The notes beneath the pieces are model-generated. The model was given only the letters and a program-made list of their open reading frames with translations, did not search any database and was not told the origin of the DNA. This document shows positions 45,946-54,718 of a stretch of DNA of 64,000 bases, piece by piece. The stretch is from Sodalis sp. dw_96 (GTDB lineage: Bacteria > Pseudomonadota > Gammaproteobacteria > Enterobacterales > Enterobacteriaceae), in assembly GCF_018449575.1 (NCBI RefSeq), contig NZ_JAAVUT010000009.1:124001-188000 (forward strand), in the 5' to 3' direction. The number at the start of each line of letters is the position of its first letter. Positions within the stretch are counted from its first letter, which is position 1. Both the position numbers and the translations under genes were made by a program.

Positions 45946-48291
45946 TCAAGCTCCGGTGATACATATCAAAGGCCCTATTTCCGGAATGGCGCCGGTCTGC
46001 GGCTTATAATCGAAGGCCAGTCCACAGTCCGGCCGGCCGGGCGTCGAGACCTTGAGCCGGTTGTGTTCCGACAGATTCTCGAAATAGGTCACGCCGTCAT
46101 AACCCACCATGGCCTGTGCTCCGCCATTGATAAGCGTCGCCACGCCGCCCAGCGGTAGCGGCACATGATGCTCATCCACCAGCCGCAAGGTGGCGCCGTT
46201 GGTATGATGTATAGGGAATTTAGCCAAAACGCCGGATCGGTCGTTCGGCTTGACGGTAAGATTGTCGTTTTCAAGGGAGACATCCATCGGCACATCATTC
46301 GGATTGATGGATAAGCGGTTGCTCTCGTAGGCGCGAAGATTTTCGACAAACAGCAAACCGTTTTTGTCGGTCTTGCCCACGGGACGGTTTTCCTGCAATA
46401 CCCCGACACCGGGCAAACCATCGGTATCCACCACCGCAAAACCGTCCTGAAGGGTATTGGCGGCGAAAACATGTCCGTCCATGGCCACCAGGGAGCCCTG
46501 CAGAGTGCCGCGTTCCGCCTGGCCCGCCGTGCCCTGCTCCGCCTCGGCGCCCATCAATCCCCAGTCGGATTTATATTCCAGCCCGGCCGTCTGCCTTGAT
46601 ACCGATCCGTTCTGTTCCCCCAGGCTCCAGCCGATATCGCCGCGTTGTACCGCGGACTGCTGCGCCTGCAGGGTTTGATAGCTTTCTCCGTTGCTGACGC
46701 TGCTGCCGGCACTGACCGTCGCCCGGTGCCCGATGGGCAGGGAAACACCGACAAACACCGCGTTATCATGGTCATAATCAAAATCATGCAGCGCCGTAAC
46801 ATAGCCGAAGGCGCGCAAAAACGGCAGCGAGGTTGAATAGGTGGCGGTCAGTGTCGCGGTCTCGATCCGAGTGGACTCATAATTGTAATCATTATAATAA
46901 TTAACCAGGCGCTTAGCATAAACCACGCCGAATGAACCGCCGCCCGGCAGGGGAAAACCGACATTGGCACGCAGGGTGGTACCGGGAGTGCCGTCACCAT
47001 ACGCGGAAGCCAGATCGTAAAAACTCGAGTCGGCTTTTAATACGCTGACACCGTAACTGAAGGTATGAACGATATGGGTAAAACCCACGCCGTATTGCGT
47101 ACCCGGCTTCTGGCCGTAACCGCCCACCGCCAGCGAACCGGACAACACCCCCAGGGAGCTCACCAGCATGTCGGCGCCCAGGCCGCCCATAGCCACCTTT
47201 TCGCTGCCTTCAAGGTGGCTTTCAAGCGTCAGCCGGTCGGTGGCGCCGCGCCGATAACTCATTGATGCCGCGCCGCCGGCGTAATCATCGGAACGGCTGG
47301 CATAAGCCCTCCGCACCGATCCGGCTTCAACAGACATGGACATTAACCCTTTTTGCAACAGGGTGTTGCTGGCATAAAACGGCAGGGTCTCGTTGGTCTG
47401 ACGGCCATTGACGTCCTTTACCACCATCGACACGTCCCCACCGCCGCTGGTCACCGGCAACTGGTTGATTTCAAACGGACCGGGATCCACCTGAGTGGTC
47501 ATCTGATGCAGCCCGTTAACATAAATATCCACCGATGAAGGCACCGCTACCTCGCCGCTGATGCCGGGCCGGGGAAAGGTCACCAAATCGGGCCGCAGCC
47601 CGAAATTGGTAGTCATCTGCATACCCGCCATGCGAACGGGACGGGTCCAGGCCAGGCCGCCGTTGATATAATCGCCAACGTTCCATGTGCGCAGGGTCGC
47701 CACATCGGAGACGCTGTAGGTGCTGTCCAGCCGTACCGTCTGGCTGAGATAGGGGTTATGGGTCTCAACCGCGTTATTGCTGAATACGCCCCGATCGCCG
47801 AACAGCCGCAGCTCTCCCAGCAGGCTGTTGCCGGTCTGGCCCGCATAGTGGGTGAACTCGGTATCGTAATTCAGCAGCGCACCGGTATCGCTGTGGGCGG
47901 GCGACAGGTCACCCGTCGCGGGATCGGCGTTGAGCTGCTGGGCAATCTGGCTTTGCACCGGTACTTTCAGATATAACGTCTGGGCGTTGGCGTCCAGCCG
48001 CCAGGTCCACTCCTTGATGCTGTCCAATGAAATCAAACCGTCGCCGGTTTCAGCCGGCTTGCCGTTCAAAATCAATCCGGAGGCGGTAAGCTGTTCACGG
48101 GTGAACAACAATACGCCTTGCCGCTGGGCGATTTCCTGGATGTTATTATGATCCTGCCCGTTGACCACCACATTGAGCAGCAGGCTTTGCCCGGCATCCG
48201 GCGGGGTGCCGGCGATTGCCGCCGATGCAGGCCAAATCAGCGCCATGGAGAGCATACCGCTCGCCGGGCGCCAATATCGTGGTGATATCAA
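45946..48291 (-). CDS. Csu-type fimbrial outer membrane usher
   Basis: Outer-membrane assembly platform of 781 residues, in the archaic (sigma/Csu) chaperone-usher branch. A signal sequence ends near SAAIAG. The N-terminal domain (LLLNVVVNGQDHNNIQEIAQRQGVLLFTREQLTASGL) is followed by the 24-strand barrel with the plug segment (VAVPSSVDIYVNGLHQMTTQVDPGPFEINQLPVTSGGGDVSMVVKDVNGRQ). C-terminal domains end CGLAFDYKPQTGAIPEIGPLICITGA. The start overlaps the chaperone stop by four bases (ATGA). It translocates and polymerises the SCPU subunits. Confidence 0.9.
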   Translation of the reverse strand: MISPRYWRPASGMLSMALIWPASAAIAGTPPDAGQSLLLNVVVNGQDHNNIQEIAQRQGVLLFTREQLTASGLILNGKPAETGDGLISLDSIKEWTWRLDANAQTLYLKVPVQSQIAQQLNADPATGDLSPAHSDTGALLNYDTEFTHYAGQTGNSLLGELRLFGDRGVFSNNAVETHNPYLSQTVRLDSTYSVSDVATLRTWNVGDYINGGLAWTRPVRMAGMQMTTNFGLRPDLVTFPRPGISGEVAVPSSVDIYVNGLHQMTTQVDPGPFEINQLPVTSGGGDVSMVVKDVNGRQTNETLPFYASNTLLQKGLMSMSVEAGSVRRAYASRSDDYAGGAASMSYRRGATDRLTLESHLEGSEKVAMGGLGADMLVSSLGVLSGSLAVGGYGQKPGTQYGVGFTHIVHTFSYGVSVLKADSSFYDLASAYGDGTPGTTLRANVGFPLPGGGSFGVVYAKRLVNYYNDYNYESTRIETATLTATYSTSLPFLRAFGYVTALHDFDYDHDNAVFVGVSLPIGHRATVSAGSSVSNGESYQTLQAQQSAVQRGDIGWSLGEQNGSVSRQTAGLEYKSDWGLMGAEAEQGTAGQAERGTLQGSLVAMDGHVFAANTLQDGFAVVDTDGLPGVGVLQENRPVGKTDKNGLLFVENLRAYESNRLSINPNDVPMDVSLENDNLTVKPNDRSGVLAKFPIHHTNGATLRLVDEHHVPLPLGGVATLINGGAQAMVGYDGVTYFENLSEHNRLKVSTPGRPDCGLAFDYKPQTGAIPEIGPLICITGA

Positions 48292-49013
48292 TTGTTAGGG
48301 CCGACATTCACCCACTGATCCGATTTATCCTGCGGACCTGGATTGATGACATGGACGCGTGAACCGGTATTTAACAAATGCCGGGGATCCTTGATAATCC
48401 AGCGGCGCTCGTTGCCGGCCAAAATATAAGGCATGCCGGGACCGGCCAGCTTCAACGATTCACCGTTGGCGGTGGAGGCGCTCAGATTGGCCAGCATACT
48501 ATGGGACAGTCCTTGATTAACCGCCACCAGCGTCAGGTCATTGCCCTGCCGTTCGATGCGCCATTGCACGTCGGGGCGCGCCGGGGAATTGCTCAAGGAA
48601 AACACCGGTACGGTAAAGCGTACCGTCAGTTGGATGTGACTGCCGCCGCGATCGGGAATTTGATCAAATACAACACGGTAGGACTCTTCGCCATTCATTG
48701 CCGGGTCCCGTAACAATAAACGCACGGTTTGTGATTGACCCGGCGGAATGGTGGCAAAAGGCGGGCTTACCGTAAGCTTGGCGGTAGGGACAAAACTGTC
48801 GTCATTTCCCTTCTGTATCCAGCTGAAACCACGAATTTGAATTAACGTCGGTTTATCCGAGGTGTTGGTTAAGGTGAAACTGGCGGAACGGTGTACCGAG
48901 GATAAATCCTGACGGATGGGCACGATGGCCAATGCCTGGGCAGAAGCCTGGGGCACGATGGCCCACAGGACTGCCAGCATAAGCACCCGGATAAAAATGA
49001 TATTACTGGGCAT
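48288..49013 (-). CDS. Csu-type fimbrial periplasmic chaperone
   Basis: Immunoglobulin-fold pilus chaperone of 241 residues with signal peptide about 1-25 (ending ASA). Family sequence is visible in LSSVHRSASFTLTNTSDKPTLIQIRGFSW and the G1-strand-like PPFATIPPGQSQTVRLLL (about residues 83-100), then ESYRVVFDQIP. It caps SCPU subunits and hands them to the usher. It starts 14 bases after the major subunit gene and overlaps the usher gene. Confidence 0.9.
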   Translation of the reverse strand: MPSNIIFIRVLMLAVLWAIVPQASAQALAIVPIRQDLSSVHRSASFTLTNTSDKPTLIQIRGFSWIQKGNDDSFVPTAKLTVSPPFATIPPGQSQTVRLLLRDPAMNGEESYRVVFDQIPDRGGSHIQLTVRFTVPVFSLSNSPARPDVQWRIERQGNDLTLVAVNQGLSHSMLANLSASTANGESLKLAGPGMPYILAGNERRWIIKDPRHLLNTGSRVHVINPGPQDKSDQWVNVGPNN

Positions 49014-49027
49014 TAGGCTTTACTTTC

Positions 49028-49540
49028 TTAATAGGTCACAGTCACAGCGACGGTGTCGGCATAATCGGTAGCGACCTGGGCGGAAAGCTGGTTAGCGGCG
49101 ATTTCACCATAAACGGTCACGTCTTGTGCCGCACCGTTACCGGTTCCGGCTACCGTATCGGTACCGGTGGTATTGCCCCAGGATACGGTATGGTTCGCAT
49201 CGCTATACAGACCGTAGTTCAACACCGACGTTGTCGACGGGCTGGTCAGAACGCGCACCGTGGTGGTGGCGCCGGCGCCGGTACCCGCGCCGAGGGCCAT
49301 AACATACGGCGCGGCGTTGGTGCAGGTGACCGTTAACGTCGCCGTGGTATCCACTACCGCAGAACCGGTATAGGCGGGGAACGTCAGCGCGGTGGTGGCC
49401 AAAGTACAAGCCGATTCAACCGCGGCGGTAACCGCGATGTTGGCATTTTGCGTACCGGCGGCGAAGGCTTGGCTGGAAACAGCGGCACCCAGACACAATA
49501 CGGACAGGGCACCGGCTTTAAAAAGACGTTTGCAGGACAT
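49028..49540 (-). CDS. spore-coat-U-domain major pilin (CsuA/B-like)
   Basis: Secreted subunit of 170 residues. Signal peptide is about 1-27 (LSVLCLGAAVSSQAFA before AGTQNANIAV), and the SCPU domain has cysteines in ESACTLA and VTCTNAA. A Thr/Ala/Gly-rich core is followed by the terminal strand DYADTVAVTVTY. As the first gene of the cluster it is the likely major shaft subunit. The order subunit-chaperone-usher-subunit is a short version of Acinetobacter csuA/BABCDE. Archaic pili promote biofilm on abiotic surfaces. Confidence 0.87.
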   Translation of the reverse strand: MSCKRLFKAGALSVLCLGAAVSSQAFAAGTQNANIAVTAAVESACTLATTALTFPAYTGSAVVDTTATLTVTCTNAAPYVMALGAGTGAGATTTVRVLTSPSTTSVLNYGLYSDANHTVSWGNTTGTDTVAGTGNGAAQDVTVYGEIAANQLSAQVATDYADTVAVTVTY

Positions 49541-49878
49541 GATATTTCCTTGAAAGATGCGACTAATGATTTGAATGGATTTGGCACTTTAGTTATGCCA
49601 TTTCTCGCAACCAGAATAACGGTTATTTGGGTTAAGTAGGTTTTTATACCATCGCAAATACGGACTAAATAATCGCAATATCGGCCAAAAAAGATAATAT
49701 TGATTTATGGCGAGCCACCGGCAGCAGGCGGCGACAAGTTTTGACGGGCGAAATATATTTTTCCAACGAATTATTATTCCTCGGCAATATATTTTGCAAA
49801 AAAAAATCTCATTTCATTCACTCAAGGACGATGTTATCGCCATTATTTGTAGCGAGGTGAAAATGCACTACGCAATAA
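49541..49878. other. intergenic region upstream of the Csu-like pilus operon
   Basis: AT-rich gap between the pilin start and the end of the first DJ-1/AraC regulator, which is read in the same direction. It should hold the pilus promoter. No confident -10/-35 pair or operator was recognised, and no small gene. Confidence 0.4.
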
Positions 49879-50976
49879 TCAAAGCCCGCTGCCTCGCCCC
49901 TCGGGCAGGCCCCGTTTCGCCGCGAATTGCAACTCCCGCAGCCACGGCGGCGTGGTACGTCCATCAAATAAAGCGGCATAAACCGGATGGGGTATCGGCA
50001 GCCCGTCATTGCATTTTTCGATGCGGTACTGGTGCGGTGAGGTTTCGATAAATTTGCGGAACATGCGCGCTAACTGCTGACCGTCGTGCAAACCGCCGCG
50101 CCGGGCAATTTTGTCGATGGGAAGATTGCTGTCGATTAACGCCTGGCGCGCGAGTTCCAGACGTAGCAGCAGCAAGAACAAATAGGGCGAGTAACCCACT
50201 TCCGTTTTGAAATGACGCCGGAAACTTCGTTCGCTCATGGATAAAAATTCCGCCGAACGCTCCATACTGATATCTTCGTCAATATGCGCCAGCCACCACA
50301 GAATGACGCGGTGGGCAATGGAGTCCGTCCGGGCAAAGGCATGGTGGAACGCCGTTGCGCCCTCACCCGCCCGTGGCGCCGTGCCCTGATGCGGCGAGCG
50401 AGAGCCGAGGGACAAGGGCTTTTTTATCAACAACATCGCCAGCTCGCGCAAATTCATATGTTCGTTGGTGGTGTAAATATTGCCGTCTATCTGTAACGGC
50501 GATAGCGCATCGACATTCACCAGCGGGTAATTTTCGGCCAGCAGCGGCGCCAAAGCGGAGTGGGTGGTTACCCTTCGATGATTCAGCAAACCGGCCGCCG
50601 CCAGCCGGATAACGCCGGAACCAAGGGCGACAATCTGCTTCGCCCCGGGGCACACCGCCCGCAGCCAACCAGACAACTCACCGGCGTGATCCGTCACCGC
50701 CCGGGTGCCGTGCGCTATAATCAGCAGGTCCGAATTCACCGGCTTCGGCCCCTGGATCATCAGGGTATCCATAAATATCAAACGTGACGCAGGTGAAAAG
50801 ACGCGTCCTCCGGAAAGAGAATAAATTTGGATCAGGTTGCGGGTTTTCGGTCCGTTTTGCTCCGCCATGGATTCCCCTAGGGATATGAATATCTCCAGCA
50901 ACCTGATCGCTTCACCGAGAAAACAGCCCGGATAGGTTAAAATCGAAATCCTCCGGACTTCCGCGCCGGTCTCCAT
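49879..50976 (-). CDS. GlxA-like transcriptional regulator (DJ-1/PfpI + AraC HTH), copy 1
   Basis: Two-domain regulator of 365 residues. The N-terminal DJ-1/PfpI amidotransferase-like domain (ISILTYPGCFLGEAIRLLEIF, LLIIAHGT, VALGSGVIRLAAAGLLNHRRVTTHSALAPLLAENYP) lacks the usual catalytic cysteine in the nucleophile-elbow position. The AraC helix-turn-helix pair is at about 230-320 (SAEFLSMSERSFRRHFKTEVGYSPYLFLLLLRLELARQAL...GLHDGQQLARMFRKFIETSPHQYR). A tail beyond the HTH (VYAALFDGRTTPPWL) is shared with copy 2. It lies upstream of the pilus operon in the same direction, so regulation of the pilus is plausible. Confidence 0.87.
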   Translation of the reverse strand: METGAEVRRISILTYPGCFLGEAIRLLEIFISLGESMAEQNGPKTRNLIQIYSLSGGRVFSPASRLIFMDTLMIQGPKPVNSDLLIIAHGTRAVTDHAGELSGWLRAVCPGAKQIVALGSGVIRLAAAGLLNHRRVTTHSALAPLLAENYPLVNVDALSPLQIDGNIYTTNEHMNLRELAMLLIKKPLSLGSRSPHQGTAPRAGEGATAFHHAFARTDSIAHRVILWWLAHIDEDISMERSAEFLSMSERSFRRHFKTEVGYSPYLFLLLLRLELARQALIDSNLPIDKIARRGGLHDGQQLARMFRKFIETSPHQYRIEKCNDGLPIPHPVYAALFDGRTTPPWLRELQFAAKRGLPEGRGSGL

Positions 50977-51758
50977 TACGAACGGGAACGCGGCGTCGGC
51001 GTATATGCCGACCCTGAATTTCCGCAGGGCGGGTTGTCAATCAACGGAGAAGCTGTGTTATTTTTAAGCATGGTTATCATAATCCGGCCGACAGCGTCAT
51101 TGTGAATGACAAGGCATAATGGGAAAATATATCAATCGCCAGTGAAAATAAATCAAGACCTGAACGTTGATATATTCATGGATAAGTATTCAAAAAAACG
51201 ACAGCCAAAAAGCATTTTTTGTTCATAAAAAAATAATAAAAAAATAACCGTTCGTACATATTCAGCTATCTGGTTTCATTTTATGGAAGATAAAAAATAT
51301 AAAGAGGGTCTCGTTATATTCTTTATTAACGTACCTATCGCTCTTTGGCGATGATAATATTCCCAAGGTCTGACAAAAGCCTCCCGCGTATTGGACAACC
51401 GGCTACTCGCCAAACCGGGCAAACCGCCGATATCTTGAAGCGAAAAGCCGCCGCCAACGCGGCCCGAGGCGTCCGATAGCGTCTGAGAAAGAGTTCTCTC
51501 GTAATAACATATCGCTAACCCATTGGATTTCGTATGTTATACCCGATTTGTTGAGTGCCAATATAAACTGTTCGCTGCTATTGTAGGAAATTCATTTCAC
51601 AGCAAATCCGGACAGAATGGCTGCAGTTCCGGCCAACCGCCGTAATGCCGCTCAAGGGCGTCCTTTGGTCGGCCGATAACAGGTGTTTTGGAATTTTTTC
51701 GCGAAGAATCAAGATACTCAGTCGCGGCCCCTGGGCGTGCGCCTGTTAATCAGGAGTG
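50977..51758. other. long non-coding gap between the two GlxA-like regulators
   Basis: AT-rich from 51100 to 51350, then GC-richer (51370-51480 and 51600-51740), where the sequence looks like former coding DNA broken by stops. No open frame with a start signal, no tRNA, and no strong hairpin was found. Promoter of copy 1 should lie near 51000. Confidence 0.45.
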
Positions 51759-52907
51759 TTAGTGACCAAGGATTTTCAGCAGCCAGCATGGCGTCCGGCG
51801 GCCGTCAAAGACGGCGCCGTAGAGCGGATCTTTTTGCGGCAAGTCGCCCAGACCTTTAACTACCCGGTATTGATTAGGCGAGATGCCGAGAAACTTGCGA
51901 AACATCCGCGCCAGCTGCTGGCCGTCATGCAATCCGCCGCGCCGGGCGATTTTATCTATCGGCAAATCACTGTCAAGCAGCGCCTGACGGGCTAATTCCA
52001 GCCGCAGCAGCAGCAGAAAAAGATTAGGGTTATATCCCACTTCACTTTTGAAATGACGACGAAAGCTGCGTTCGCTCATGGCTAAAAAATCGGCGGAGCT
52101 CTGCATCGTGATGTCATAGTCCAAATGGATTAACCACCAAAGGAGGATCCGGTGCGCGATGGCTCCCTTACTGACGAACGCCGCCGAATGAAAGACGATG
52201 GCGGCTCCGGCCTGCCTTACGGGCTTGGCCGGCCGCTGTACCCTTTTTAGCGATGGCGGGTCTTTCACCAACAGCAAGGCCAGTTTACGCAAATCGATAT
52301 GTTCGTTGGTGGTGAAAAGATTGCCGTCGACGCGCAGCGCACCTACCGCTTTCACTTCCACCAGGGGGAAATTAGCGGTGAGAAACGGCGCAAGCGCGGA
52401 GTGGATAGTCACCCGCCGGTGATCCAGCAAGCCGGCGACCGCCAGTTGAAGCACGCCTGAGCCCAGCGCGACGATTTGCTTTGACGCCGGACAAACCGCC
52501 TGCAGCCAACGGGATATTTCCCCGGTCGGGTCCCCCGACGACCGGGCCCCGGAGGCGATGATCAGCAGATCGTTTTCAATGGGCACCGGACCGTACACCG
52601 CCAGGCTGTCTACATGGATAAGCTTGCTGGACGGGGAATCCACCCGCCCCCCCGCCAGCGAATAAATCCGCGTCACGTAATGGATAACATGATCGCTGTT
52701 CAGCGCCGTCATTAGTTCCATCAGCTCGATGGCCTCGCCGAGAAAACATCCCGGATAGGTCAGAATAATGGCTCTTCGCACCTCGGCGGCAGCCATTCCT
52801 GATATCGGGGATTGAGACGAAGGGGAGGAGAGCATATCGCCGGCCGTGCTATCAATGATAATCGGCCTGGTATGTTTCAGCATAATTGGCACGGTTCCAT
52901 TGCCCAT
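51759..52907 (-). CDS. GlxA-like transcriptional regulator (DJ-1/PfpI + AraC HTH), copy 2
   Basis: Paralog of the neighbouring regulator, about 382 residues. It carries the same DJ-1/PfpI domain (AIILTYPGCFLGEAIELMELM, VALGSGVLQLAVAGLLDHRRVTIHSALAPFLTANFP) and AraC HTH (SADFLAMSERSFRRHFKSEVGYNPNLFLLLLRLELARQALLDSDLPIDKIARRGGLHDGQQLARMFRKFLGISPNQYR). The C-terminal tail LYGAVFDGRRTPCWL is also shared. The start is uncertain: ATG codons at 52907, 52883 and 52796 are possible, the last matching the start of copy 1. The N-terminal 37 residues are unlike copy 1. Confidence 0.85.
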   Translation of the reverse strand: MGNGTVPIMLKHTRPIIIDSTAGDMLSSPSSQSPISGMAAAEVRRAIILTYPGCFLGEAIELMELMTALNSDHVIHYVTRIYSLAGGRVDSPSSKLIHVDSLAVYGPVPIENDLLIIASGARSSGDPTGEISRWLQAVCPASKQIVALGSGVLQLAVAGLLDHRRVTIHSALAPFLTANFPLVEVKAVGALRVDGNLFTTNEHIDLRKLALLLVKDPPSLKRVQRPAKPVRQAGAAIVFHSAAFVSKGAIAHRILLWWLIHLDYDITMQSSADFLAMSERSFRRHFKSEVGYNPNLFLLLLRLELARQALLDSDLPIDKIARRGGLHDGQQLARMFRKFLGISPNQYRVVKGLGDLPQKDPLYGAVFDGRRTPCWLLKILGH

Positions 52908-53506
52908 ACCATTACCCACCGGCCGCTGGGAAGGGGAAACACGCGGGCTGAAGGATAAGCATACAAACAATCAATACTGCATTATATAAGAAGTATGAGG
53001 ATGAATTGAGTCCTCCATTTGTATAAATATCAGCCTGAAATCACTTTTTCCAATGTTCATTGCTGTCCCGGGCTGATTAATTTTTCTTATCTGTTCTATC
53101 CCTGAATGAGTTTAGCAGAGCCTGTTTATTTCGCACCTATCCCGCTGTTTTAACACCCGCTAGGGGATCCATAAACCCTGTCATCCACCCAAAAAAGAAA
53201 GGAAACGCGAGGTCAGACATAATTTCTAACGATTTTTTTTCGTCTCCGCGCTCTTCCATTATATGTGCATGCCAAGGTATTGTTTTATCAGGATCCAACC
53301 GCAGACTGAGGCACGGCGGCAGGTTCTGTCCCACTATGCCGTTTATTCACCGGCTGTCGGGTGAAAAATGTTAGCCGATGCACACTTTATGGGGAGGCGA
53401 AGGGAGCAATAAACTGACGTCGGTCACAGCTTTGCTATAATTCCTTTTAATCAACAACAAGATTCTCTGTTAATCAACGGCGCAGCGCCTTGCTGCCGAT
53501 ATCTTG
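52908..53506. other. intergenic region with the efflux-operon promoter
   Basis: Lies between the divergent second regulator and the efflux operon. Mostly featureless and AT-rich; the right end carries a good extended -10 promoter (53414-53441). A 65-codon minus-strand frame (53137-53334) lacks a ribosome-binding site and was not accepted. Confidence 0.5.
53414..53441 (+). promoter_or_regulatory. sigma-70 extended -10 promoter of the efflux operon
   Basis: -35 CTGACG (53414-53419), 16-base spacer, TGC-TATAAT extended -10 (53436-53441). The predicted start is near 53448, giving a leader of about 60 bases. Confidence 0.65.
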
Positions 53507-54718
53507 ATGGGGCCTATGGACAGCAATAATAACGACAAATCAGATGACGCATTGCCGGCGAACAAAGATCGCCGTGATGATGACCACCAAGACCAACCAC
53601 CGGCCCGTAGCCGGGAAAATGAAGACAAACAATCCGATGAGGAAGGCGATAAGCAAGACGACGCGTCGGAGCCGACCCGTAAAGGTCCCGGTAAAAAACC
53701 CCTGATCATCCTGGCGGTGGTGGTAGTGATACTCATCGCGGTGGCGCTGTATTTTTGGTTGTCTACCCGCAATCAGGAGACCACCGATGACGCTTATACC
53801 GAGAGCGACGCGGTAACCGTAGCGCCGAAAATCGGCGGTTATGTGGTGAATCTGGCGGTAAAGGATAACCAGCGCGTGCATAAAGGGGATTTGCTGATAC
53901 AAATCGACCCCAGGGATTATATCGCGCAGCGGGATCAGGCCCTGGCTCAGTTGGGTTTGGCCCAGGCGCAGCTGCATCAGGCCGAGGTGCAGCTGGATTT
54001 ATCCCGCGTGCAGTATCCGGCGCAGCTGGCGCAGGCCCAGGCGCAACAGGCCAGCGCCGAGGCTAATTTACAAAATGCCGAAGCGGAATATCGCCGCCAG
54101 CGCGGCGTGGACCCCCGTGCCACTTCACAGCAAAATATCGATAGCGCCAATGCGCAATTACGCGCGGCAAGCGCCAATGTCGCCAATGCCCGCGCGCAGG
54201 TGCAGGTGGCCGCTCAGGTGGCGCTGCAAATCCGCCAGGCCGAAACCACCGTCGAGGCGCGGCAGCAACAGGTGCAGCAGGCGAAAGCACAGTTGGAAAC
54301 CGCCGATCTGAATCTGTCCTATGCCGATGTCCGCGCGCCGTTCGACGGCTTCGTCACCCGCCGCAATGTCCAGCCTGGGATGCTGGTACAGGCCGGCAGC
54401 GCCCTGATGTCGGTGGTTTCACCGGATGTCTGGGTAACGGCCAACTTCAAGGAGTCGCAGTTGGAGCGCATGCGCCCCGGCAACCGTGTGGATCTCGAAG
54501 TGGACGCCTATCCGAAAATGAAACTGCACGGCCATGTTGATAGCGTGCAGCAGGGCTCCGGTTCGCGCTTTTCAGCGTTCCCGGCGGAAAACGCCACCGG
54601 TAACTTTGTAAAAATCGTTCAACGGGTGCCGGTGAAAATCATTATCGACAGCGGTCTGGATCCGAATATGCCGCTGCCCCTCGGATTATCGGTACAGCCC
54701 ACGGTAATCCTGAAATGA
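53507..54718 (+). CDS. EmrA/HlyD-family efflux membrane fusion protein
   Basis: Periplasmic adaptor of 403 residues. A very hydrophilic, acidic cytoplasmic N-terminus of about 60 residues is followed by one membrane span (PLIILAVVVVILIAVALYFWL, about 65-86). Then come a biotinyl-lipoyl half (VAPKIGGYVVNLAVKDNQRVHKGDLLIQIDP), a long alpha-helical hairpin of Gln/Ala-rich coiled coil (about 150-275) and the second lipoyl half (LNLSYADVRAPFDGFVTRRNVQPG). It couples the EmrB-like pump to the outer-membrane channel encoded next. The start is ATG 53507 or 53516; neither has a strong ribosome-binding site. The stop overlaps emrB-like by four bases. Confidence 0.9.
   Translation: MGPMDSNNNDKSDDALPANKDRRDDDHQDQPPARSRENEDKQSDEEGDKQDDASEPTRKGPGKKPLIILAVVVVILIAVALYFWLSTRNQETTDDAYTESDAVTVAPKIGGYVVNLAVKDNQRVHKGDLLIQIDPRDYIAQRDQALAQLGLAQAQLHQAEVQLDLSRVQYPAQLAQAQAQQASAEANLQNAEAEYRRQRGVDPRATSQQNIDSANAQLRAASANVANARAQVQVAAQVALQIRQAETTVEARQQQVQQAKAQLETADLNLSYADVRAPFDGFVTRRNVQPGMLVQAGSALMSVVSPDVWVTANFKESQLERMRPGNRVDLEVDAYPKMKLHGHVDSVQQGSGSRFSAFPAENATGNFVKIVQRVPVKIIIDSGLDPNMPLPLGLSVQPTVILK

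Noticed and set aside
49879-52907. The paired regulators plus pilus and efflux genes as a genomic island with integrase and attachment sites.
   Set aside because: No integrase, transposase, tRNA flank or direct-repeat boundaries are visible in this stretch.
53137-53334. A 65-codon minus-strand frame between the second regulator and the efflux operon.
   Set aside because: GTG start without a ribosome-binding site, no recognisable family, no promoter.
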